Positions 9,520-18,384 of a stretch of 20,146 bases of DNA are shown here, one piece after another. Both the position numbers and the translations under genes were made by a program. Position 1 is the first letter of the stretch; every line of letters begins with the position of its first letter. This stretch comes from Selaginella moellendorffii (lineage: Eukaryota > Streptophyta > Lycopodiopsida > Selaginellales > Selaginellaceae), in assembly GCF_000143415.4 (NCBI RefSeq), contig NW_003314444.1:22961-43106 (forward strand). The letters run 5' to 3'. The notes under the pieces were generated by a model, which was given only the letters and a program-made list of their open reading frames with translations, did no database searches and was not told the DNA's origin.

Positions 9520-9530
9520 GAGAGTGGGAG
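9520..9530 (+). other. Polypurine tract of element A
   Basis: GAGAGTGGGAG immediately precedes the LTR start TGAAAC at 9531, identical to the tract in element B. It marks the right boundary of the interior of A. Confidence 0.78.
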
Positions 9531-9655
9531 TGAAACTTTAAATAATTTTTGAGGGACGAGCATAAAGCAATCAGTAAATTGGTCTCTAAAAAAGGACATA
9601 AGAAGAACTGACACATGGCAAGTGTTGTGACACATGAAAGTGTCAGGAAAGAGTC
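9531..9655 (+). mobile_element. 3' LTR head of element A (truncated)
   Basis: Starts TGAAACTTTA and matches the head of LTR B (2206-2325, reverse complement), including the TGACACATGGCAAGTGT and CATGAAAGTGTCA words. Homology stops at GAGTCT, which is where the array-like units begin in LTR B, and the sequence passes directly into R2 copy 2. It supplies the very part that the 5' LTR of A lacks. Confidence 0.75.
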
Positions 9656-12075
9656 TGGCACTATTTTGGCCTAATGTGAGGATATGGGTACTCTACCAAC
9701 TAGCATGATGTTGAACTTAGGCTTAAACCCAAGTTAGATACAAAACAAGGACAGGCATGCAAGTGAGAGCTAGACTATGCCTCAAGTTAATTAGCTATGC
9801 CCAACCTACCCACTATCCCTACTATACATTTAGAACCCCACAGCCCCTCCCCCCCCTTGAGGAACACATCCTTTGGGCTTTCACCCTTAGCCACCTTTAG
9901 TATTAGGATTTAGTCTCTAGGACAAACGCAAAACTTATTAAATATGGAATGTCCTTAGATTGTGAATTTGGACATGGGATGAACACCATTGTGTTCAGAA
10001 CAATTTCTAAATTCAGTAGATATGCCAAATAAGCAAATCTAGACACTTTCCATAAATAGTATTTGGGACCGAAATGAGACTAACACAAAAGGTATGATAA
10101 CAAATATGTTTGGCAAACACGGTGAGCTATCATTTAGCTAATATTGAGGGATTAAGCTCAATATCACTAGGGTTCCCAACACTAGCAAGTGCAAGTCAAC
10201 GAATGAGTTTCTCTAACTAGGTCAAGTATGCTTAATTAATAGCATTTAGGAATTTTGTCCTTATGCTCATTTGGTCAAGTGTATACATAAAGATCAATTT
10301 CTCAACTAGCTTAGATAGAGATTGAAAAAAGGGACTAGCAATACTAACCTTCTGCCATCATGGCAGTAAAGAAGGAATATCTAAAAGGACTAGCTGACAT
10401 GTAACTTTCGATAGCTAAAGTGACATTTGCAACACTCTCCCCCCTTAGAGAAGATCAACATCATTATTGATACATATTCAACTCTAGACCACTGGTAAGG
10501 AAACAACTTGAGAAAACGTTCACAATGATCACACTATATGAGAAATACACCAACTTAAATGAGTTAAAATAACCTCTTTGTTTAACGCAGATGTGTTACC
10601 AACTCAGACACCTTTTAGCCATCGCTAATAAGGAAAAGACCAATAGAGTTAGCCACCCTTGCTACTTTAGGTGTCACCCAACTTACAAAAGTGTGATATA
10701 CCCCTACATATAGGGATATAGAGAGGGAAGCCAAAGGCTCCAACCCTTATGAGCAAAAAAACTAAACTTGTCAGTAAGGTTTAGATAAACTACTGTAAAT
10801 AGGCAGTTAGAATTGTTTACACAGTCATGCCCTTTTTAACAAAATAATGAACATCAACAGAGAAGTGAGTGATGTGACCAGTCGATAGTAGTTACCTTAT
10901 GACTACAAATTTCACCATGCACACGAAGTGCCAAAGCCAATCTACCTATACTAGCCCAAACCCAAATATCAAGAGATGGATAATATCAAAGTCACAGATA
11001 ATGATATATGATAGACTTAATTATTAGTGAATAAATCTTAGATTAGAATATAAAAGTATTCCAAGTAAGTTATCATCTGATAAACCAGTATTAGAGTATA
11101 GAAATCACCAAGATCATCATAATTGGAAAACATAAGAGTCACCATCCAAAAAAATTCAATAATCAATGTATTATCAAGAAAAGTCAATGATAAAACTTAA
11201 TTACCAAAGATTGTAGATAGCATGCCAAATAACTTATAAAAGATAACTCTAAAGAACATAAAGTATAATCAATTAGCAGGAAAATGCTCGTGAATATATT
11301 ACCCGAAGGAAATAATATCCAATCTTATCAAATGTATCACCTAAAGGAAATAATATCCAATCTATCAAAACCAATTGTAGCAACAATCAATAGAACAGAA
11401 TGAATGTTGCAAGACTAACAATCACTTGTTCATGCCAACTATCGCATTAGCCAATCTATATAGATCTCGGTCAACAATACTAAAGAACCAAAGCTGCTTA
11501 AGCAAGTATCAGCAACATTCTACCGATGTCTCAAACCCAAGAGACCAATTCAGAGTAAACCACAAAGAACATATGATATTGCGAAAAGCCAAAAACCATT
11601 AAAAAGAATAACTTACTATCATGAAAGATCATCAATCATCCCAACAATGAAGAGATGCATAATCATCATTAAAGAAAGTATCTACCATCTCTAAGAAAAG
11701 TAAATCATTCTAGATCAATAATAATTAAGCAAAACATTTCACAAGGATAATCAACTATCCTAAATGATAATCAATCATCACTAATGACTGCCATATGCAA
11801 AAGCTAACTTCAACATTAAAGCTAATGAGCCAAAATGTTTTTCCCAACTATTCTTAACAAATGGAATAATGAGCATGAAAACTCAAGGAGCCAAAAGCTC
11901 GAAGAAGCCTATACCTAAGTCTTGCCGAACAATGATAACGAATTTTGCATGCACTAACTTCAATGTCAACGAAGAAATCATGGTATAACCCAGAACATCC
12001 TCCTCAACATATCTAAAAGCCAAACTTCATAATTCCAAAGCTAATAAAGAGTATATCTGCATCAATCCAAAAGCT
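9656..12075. repeat. R2 repeat, copy 2 (most complete)
   Basis: The longest R2 copy, about 2.4 kb. It contains every landmark listed for copy 1 plus the stretch near 9894-10115 that copy 1 lacks but copy 3 has (AGATATGCCAAAT, GCAAATCTAGACACTTTCC). An imperfect internal duplication of AGGAAATAATATCCAATCT lies at about 11307-11362. No open frame shared with the other copies exists, so it is treated as non-coding. No target-site duplication or TG...CA ends were recognised. Confidence 0.75.
9790..9893. repeat. LTR-related C-tract module within R2
   Basis: CCTACTATACATTT, a C-rich run and CTTTGGGCTTTCACCC occur here in the same order as in LTR B (about 1742-1807) and in the reverse complement of LTR A (6398-6500). 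R2 therefore shares about 100 bp with the A/B LTR family, in B orientation on the plus strand. Copies 1 and 3 retain only the part around the C tract. Confidence 0.65.
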
Positions 12076-12149
12076 AAATTAGTGCACATGAATTTGGAGC
12101 TGAACTCCAAGCCTGTTGCACTACAAAACGAGGGTTTGGTACAATCCCA

Positions 12150-12910
12150 TGAGCACCAGCTCCCCGTATCTAGCACCTGCATGCAAAATGGTGTTCGATG
12201 GTGTTTGGCATAATTTTGGCATACCGGTGGTATAACGCGAGGAGGAGGGTACCCACCAACTAGAGCAACATAGAGCTTAGGCTTAGACCCAAGCCAAACG
12301 CAGAACAAAGAGTAACACAGCCTAGCAGGAGCCAAATTAATGTCTTATGTGATCGAATATGCATTCCAACCACTATCCTTACTATATATTTGAAACCCCC
12401 GATAGGATTTCCCCCCGGAGGAACACACGCTTTTGAATTTGGATACAGACGAACACCATTGTATTCAAGACAATCTTTACACACTATAGATATGCCAAAT
12501 GAGCAAATCTAGACACTTTCCAAAAATATAATTTGGGACTAGAATGAGACTAACACAAAGGGCATGATATTGATGGTGTTTGGTAAACATAGTAAGCTAT
12601 CATCTAGTAATATTAAGGGACTAGTCTCAATATGTGATGGTTCTTGTCAAACTAATGCAAGACAGAGCAAAAAAAAACTAACAAACTAGGCCAAGTATGC
12701 TTGGCTAAATAGACATTTAGGAATTCCATCCTTATGCTCATTGGGCCAAGTATAAATGCTAAGTCTAATTTACTAATACTTGGACAAGCGGGGCTAATAA
12801 AGGGAATTAGCAGTACTAACCTCTAGCCATCATGGTAGTAAGGAGAGAGTGTCCGTAAGGATGGGCCAACAAGTATTTTTCGATACCTAAAATCACATTC
12901 GCAACACAAC
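12150..12910. repeat. R2 repeat, copy 3 (truncated)
   Basis: Matches the first third of R2 copy 2 in direct orientation, for example GGCTTAGACCCAAG, CCACTATCCTTACTATA, GCAAATCTAGACACTTTCC, AGTAAGCTATCATC and ACATTCGCAACAC. The left boundary is diffuse (12150-12240) and homology stops near 12910, just before the ACTCTCCCCCC block of the other copies. It adjoins copy 2, so R2 looks locally tandem. A frame at 12027-12335 minus is not conserved in other copies. Confidence 0.65.
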
Positions 12911-14393
12911 CATAATGAAGCTATGCTCAATAAGTGATCACCAAATAATCCTTTATAAATCCATTTATAGCAAAATATAATTCACTTCGTAATAACCATA
13001 AGAAAAATCATCAATGATTGATATATCCCAATCAAATCTAACAAAGATTCAATCACTTCAATATCGATCATTAACTCTTTCTTTAGTAAGGCTAGTATAG
13101 TTCATGACTAAATCACTTTTCAAGGAAAAGCCAAAGCTCAACCCTTACTAAATAATATTGTCTAGAACACAACTGACTCAACTTGCCACTTAGTTCATTT
13201 GAATGCTAACATAATTGCTAACTAGCAAATGCACAAATACCAATAACATAAAGCTATAGCCAAATCATCAACATTATTGTCATCAAGACCAATGAAATTC
13301 AATATCAATCCTAAGGAGAAACATCCCATTTCACTTGAATCTCAATAATAATAATGTCAACAACAAGGCATCCATCTTAATGCCATCAACACCATAACAA
13401 AGCTAATGAAAAGCAAGAGTGAATCACCACCCAAAACTCTTTAGCAAATAAACTAACGAAAGTCGAAGATACTTTAGTTAGTATCTAAGACCAATCTTTT
13501 AGTAAAACTCAGTTACAGATAACACATTATCAAGGAGTGATTCACCATATCTAAGACTCAATATAAACCAACACTATGGACTAAATTCAACCAAATGATA
13601 TTGATAGAGATAGAGTCGATATGCCAACATGGAAAACCCATGTAAGTTTAACGACACAATCCTCCACAACACCATCCAGTAAAGCAAGCCCATCACTGCT
13701 AAATCATCATTGAACAAAGTAAATATCATAGTTTTTGATAAGTCTACAAGCAATCATTAGTCTTAAAGCAACCAACAATCACTTTTCAACTTGCTTTCAC
13801 AAGACCCAAACACTAAACTCATGCTATTGAGTCATATACTTGTCCAACATGAACATAATACCTTAAACACGAGATACAGGAACATGAACAAGCACGAACT
13901 AAATGACCACTCGAATCCAATCGAACTACAATAAGCTTACTAATGCATTTAGCTAACAGCTCTAAGTATGCCTTGAAGAGGCTAGCTATACATGATCAAC
14001 ACTTCATCAAAATTGAAGTGAAGACCATGAGATGGACTTATATTAGTACACAACCTCATAGACAAAGCTATAGTACAGATACTAACATCTTAAACTTAAA
14101 CAATTAAGTTGTACATCACTATCCTTAGCCAAGGTGCAAGACTACCAAGACCAAGTCAAGATCAATGAGAGCTCACTACTCTTATAGAGTCTAATGAAAT
14201 ACAAGGTGTAACCTACCACCAAACATCACACTATAGAAGAAAGGCACAAGGGTACATAACACTACCCTAGGGCTCATAGTGGAGTGGCAGCAAAGTGAAG
14301 TTTTTTAGGTAGCTCAGGGGTGGTTGGGTGGTGAAGAACCTCAAGAAGAGGTGTAGCATACTTTTGGGAGTCTATTTGCACCGGATCATAACA
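12911..14393 (+). mobile_element. Probable 5' LTR of element C
   Basis: The right end, CATAACA at 14387-14393, is followed at once by a tRNA-Met primer-binding site and a gag relic, so sequence immediately left of 14393 is LTR. The left end is not fixed: 12911 is only where R2 copy 3 stops matching. If that is the insertion point, the LTR would be about 1.48 kb. A reversed fragment of its terminal 84 bp lies at 5842-5930. No open frame of interest is present. Confidence 0.5.
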
Positions 14394-14394
14394 T

Positions 14395-14406
14395 TGGTAT
14401 CAGAGG
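14395..14406 (+). other. Primer-binding site of element C (tRNA-iMet)
   Basis: TGGTATCAGAGG matches the initiator tRNA-Met primer-binding consensus for its first eleven bases, directly after the CA end of the LTR and 11 bases before the gag ATG at 14418. Confidence 0.88.
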
Positions 14407-14417
14407 AGTTGGTTGCA

Positions 14418-15247
14418 ATGGCTAACCAAGTTGAATGTTGAAATCTTGTTGTCGATAGTGGTGCTGATGATGGTGCTGATGGAGTTATAGAGGTTTGAAC
14501 CATTCAAGATATTGTTCATGAGCTGCAAGCCCTTAATCAAAATCAGCAAAAGATGCAAGACGAGATGCATGGCATAATGGATACCATGCATGAGTGTGTT
14601 GAGGCACTCAAGGCTAGATATGGTGGTGCTCCAAGTAAACCTTCTTTGGTAAATTAACTCAAGATTCCAACTTTTTCCGGTGATGGTGGTGTGAACAAGT
14701 GTTTAACTTGGTTAACCAATGTGAAGAAGTTCTTGGCTACTAGAAGAACTTTAGATGCAGAGGCTTTAGTGGCTATTCCAATGGTTTTGCATGATGTGGG
14801 TCTTTAGTGGTGGAATTGGCTTGAGGAGTATCACGTTACGGATAAGAAACCACTAGTGTCTATCATCAATGAGTTTAAGATTGCTTTTTATTTACATTTT
14901 GCCCCTCATAATGATATGGAGAATGCTCACACAAAACTTTGACATTTCCAAGAAGGGAAAATGACGCTCGGGGACTATATCGAGAAGCTTACTTGCTTGG
15001 TTAGCCGTGTTTCAACAAAGGATCTAGATCAAAACAAGTCCTACTTTATTGATGGCCTTCATAGTGAGAGCATGCGGCAACACTTGTGTCATTCTCAACC
15101 TACAAAAGTTTGGAGGATCTCTTTGATGTGGCTCCTCAACTTGAAAATGACAAGCATAAGTCTTGCAAGCATTCGAGAAGTCCTTCTATCAAGAATTATT
15201 ATGATGATCATCATGGACACAAGGATGGAACAAGCATCACAGGTTGA
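14418..15247 (+). pseudogene. Ty3/gypsy-type retrotransposon gag, inactivated
   Basis: Structural (capsid/nucleocapsid) polyprotein fragment of an LTR retrotransposon. Read from ATG 14418, the N-terminal part is acidic, then comes a Gln/Met/Glu-rich stretch (about residues 34-70) that could form a coiled coil. The retrotransposon gag domain follows: LKIPTFSGDGG, KCLTWL, WWNWLEEY, FKIAFYLHFAP, FQEGKMTLGDYIEKLTCLVS and YFIDGLHSESMRQHL. Stops interrupt it in frame at 14439 (TGA), 14496 (TGA), 14655 (TAA), 14805 (TAG) and 14940 (TGA). Near 15105-15109 the frame changes, after which SLEDLFDVAPQLEND and a basic Ser/Lys/His-rich tail continue to a TGA at 15245. No zinc knuckle (CCHC) or pol domain follows, because module D begins 18 bases later. 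The intact frame from 14961 (102 aa) is only a segment of this gag. Domain assignment is from recognised motif pattern. Confidence 0.88.
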
Positions 15248-15264
15248 AGTCTATAGTGGCTACT

Positions 15265-15522
15265 TATAGAGCTGATGGTGTGGAGACACCAAATGTGCCA
15301 AAGTGTGATGCCTTGACGTCAAGTTAGTGGGTTCATAAGAACCCCTTGCCAAAGGAATCCCAATGGAAATAAGATGGTATAACCTAAGTTAGAAGGCATG
15401 CAGTTAGAATGTGGTGACCTAAATAATGATGGAGGTGTAGAAGCACTAGCAATAAGTTGTTGACAACTATTAGGCAACTAACCAAAAGGTGCAACATAAT
15501 TGATTGGATTGGTGGAAGTTAA
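15265..15522 (+). repeat. Module D, copy 2
   Basis: Direct-repeat partner of 8447-8712. It starts only about 18 bases after the gag relic stops, replacing the expected gag C terminus and pol. This suggests either that D was part of the C-family interior after deletion of pol, or that a rearrangement joined a gag fragment to an A-like interior. Homology fades just before the AT-rich block. Confidence 0.85.
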
Positions 15523-18240
15523 CTTTTCACGAAAGATAAGGAAACATAAAATAAAATATCAAAGCACTAGTTTTACCATCAAAGATAGAAAAACTATTTC
15601 AAGAAAATTTTACATAAGAGAAACCTTATAGATCTTCTTAAACTAATATTCTCTTTTATCTTCATCCAAAGATAATAATTGCATTATAAAATGTTTGTAT
15701 TAAGACAAACATGCAATAATGCTTCATGATAAATCTATGCATTCATGTCTATTATATGACATGGCATTTAATATGGTATAAGATATCTCATACATATACA
15801 AATATCAAATCCATATCTTAATAATATCTCAAAAATTACCAAAGTCTTTTATATTTTTAATCAGTCTTGCTCATAATCTTACTTAAATCTACCAGCATCT
15901 TTACATGGGTTTTATCTAGTCTCAATATTGACCAAATGATTTATTTCTATAGTTAAAACATATGGTTTACATAAGTCTTTTGATCTTGCTCTAGATTTCT
16001 TCTGCATTTGTATTATCTCAATCCCTATCAAAACATAAGGAAAATATCATAATAATAACATACATAGTTAAACATAATATAATCTTTATATTAAAAATCC
16101 CTTCTACAATTCACTCTATCACTTACACACATCATAACATAACAAATATAACTCATAACATTATATCACATTTAAAATTCTCTTTGTTGAGTGAAGTCTT
16201 CTATTCTAGTCTTGTACTGTATTTTCTATTGTATCTACTATATACCATCTTTGCACAACAAAATTATGTTTAATTTTAATAATATAGTATTGAATCAATA
16301 AAATACTCTTTGTTCTGTAAAGGTTTTGTTCTATAGAACAATGAGTATGCTGAAATATTTTCAGGGAGATATATCATTCCCAAGATAAATAGATCTTCTT
16401 TTTTAATTTTTCAATGTTAAAATTTTTGATTGTATGCAAGGTTAAATTTATCTTAATTTTGCAACTATTCATCTCCAGAGAAATGGAAAATAATGCAATT
16501 AGATAATAATGCAAATGTTGGGAAGATAAGATCATATTTTCATCATCACTAAATTTGAAATTAAATTCTTCTATTGCCTTTATAAAAAGTACAAAAACCT
16601 AAACACATTTACAAGATTTCTGCCATGATTTAAAATAAATTAAATGTTCATAAAAAAAAAGAATTGTATACTACCAAAACATGATAGGTTAATTATGGGA
16701 AATTATAATTTTGATTGCATATTGAGCTAAAGTGTTTTTATCTGAACTGTAATAATACATTTAACATTCATTTTTACTTAACTGTAATATTGCCTCTAAA
16801 TTGCATAGTTTACTAAAGAATAATAAAATTTCTATTATATATTTGTTTTTACATTTAAAAATATACTTAAAGTAGATATAATGTTCATCTTAAGAAAAAC
16901 CAGTAATAATCTTTATGATAAAGCTATGGACTCCAATAAAAAATAAATTACTATTAACTTATTCAACACTACTCACTAATAAGCAATTATATAAAGGTGA
17001 ACATGATCACATATTAATATAGCTTATAAAATTATTATTGTTTTAAACATAAACATGGATCTAACACATTACTATGAAAATATTAATATTCATATGTATT
17101 ATATATTATATAAGAAAAATTTAGGAATTCGATATTTCAATTTATATTTCTAATTTAGAGAAAACTATTGTAGTATTAAGTTTGCCATTTGTGAGTAAAG
17201 TGCTACCATTGCATTTTATTCTTTACTTTATTTTATTAAAACATAAATTTTTTATACTTAAATTTTATACAACTTAAAAAAATTATATAATTAGATATCA
17301 TACTAATATACAATAAAACTTTAATAAAATTTATTCTATGATTGAAATAATATAAAATGTATTATTGTTTTATAACACAAATGTAGCATCTACTTATCAA
17401 AACATTTATAAAAATAATATTTACTGTTATAATTTATATTAATTTTAAAATGAATGTTGTAGAAAACTCTACTCTTGTTGACTAAATATGAATTTTAAAA
17501 TTATTTACAAATATAAAATCCTCTATAACTAATGACATTTTTTTCATTTTCTTTAAGTATATTCATGTTTTGGATATTTACCTCATCAACACTTTCTCTG
17601 TATAGAAAAGATAAATTAGTTTCTAATATAATTACTAATTTATATTTCATAACAATAACACTCTTTTATTTTATTACTTGCTTCAAATACTCCACTATCT
17701 GGTTTTAAACTAAAATATATATAGTCTAAATAATTTTTTTTATTAACATTCAAATCCACCTTTCAGTATTTTTTTTTATATATTTGGCATCTTGTAAAAC
17801 CTATCTATAACACTTAATTTGTTTTGCCACTATTTACATCTCTTGGAGTTAAAAAATAAAAATTCTAAATAACACACCTTGTTCAAAAGTCCTAAATACA
17901 AACTTTTAGGAGTATCATATAATTTCATTTGAGAAAAATATTTTTATACATATATTTGAAGAAGGTGGGAATATATTTATATTATAAGTGGACTTAGCAT
18001 ATATAACAAAAGCATGTAATTGTTTTTATAGATATTGAAGTAAAATATAAGATTAAAATAAATAATTAGATTATAATAGTTTGGAAATAAAAATAAAAAT
18101 TATTATGATGAAAAAGTTTGAAGGATTTCCTTCATAGTGGGTTTAGTTTTTTTATGTTTTGTAAAGAAGCTGTATTTGATTTTTTCTAGGATTGAATTGT
18201 TGTTAATGAAAGTATACCACTGTTGATTACTGGTCTTTAG
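15523..18240. other. AT-rich gene-free block
   Basis: About 2.7 kb strikingly richer in A and T than either neighbour, with long runs such as TATATATTATATAAG-type sequence and no open frame of note. I found no copy of R2, D or the A/B LTR in it. It could be a long intron, a matrix-attachment-like intergenic stretch or an old non-coding transposon. The edges are fairly sharp: module D on the left and the promoter-like stretch on the right. Confidence 0.7.
16326..16341. repeat. 16-bp perfect palindrome
   Basis: TTGTTCTATAGAACAA is its own reverse complement, with no spacer. It lies alone in AT-rich sequence and no partner copy was noticed. Confidence 0.7.
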
Positions 18241-18246
18241 GCTAGG

Positions 18247-18384
18247 TATAAAGTGAAAAACACAAATTTTCCCTCCCATTGGTCCATGTGTTTCCTACGT
18301 CACCATCTTCGTCGTGATGAATTACAAAGTTTTCAAATTCCAGCTGCAACTGATTCCCAGCTCAAAATCAGTGACACTGATTTT
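18247..18384. promoter_or_regulatory. Promoter-like cluster, orientation unclear
   Basis: Within 140 bases lie TATAAAG (18247-18253), CCCATTGG (CCAAT on the minus strand, near 18276), TACGTCAC (an ACGT/TGACG-type bZIP word near 18297) and a perfect 10-bp dyad AAAATCAGTG-A-CACTGATTTT at 18364-18384. The cluster sits where composition changes from AT-rich to balanced. Each word is short and common, and the TATA and CCAAT words imply different directions, so this is only a hint. Confidence 0.25.

Noticed and set aside
12027-12484. Two minus-strand frames of 74 and 102 codons
   Set aside because: They lie at the junction of R2 copies 2 and 3 and are not conserved in the other R2 copies.
14400-14591. 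63-codon minus-strand frame
   Set aside because: It is the antisense shadow of the gag pseudogene N terminus.
14961-15269. Stand-alone 102-codon gene
   Set aside because: Its first half is an internal part of the gag domain continuing from upstream of a stop; after about 15107 it is out of the gag frame.
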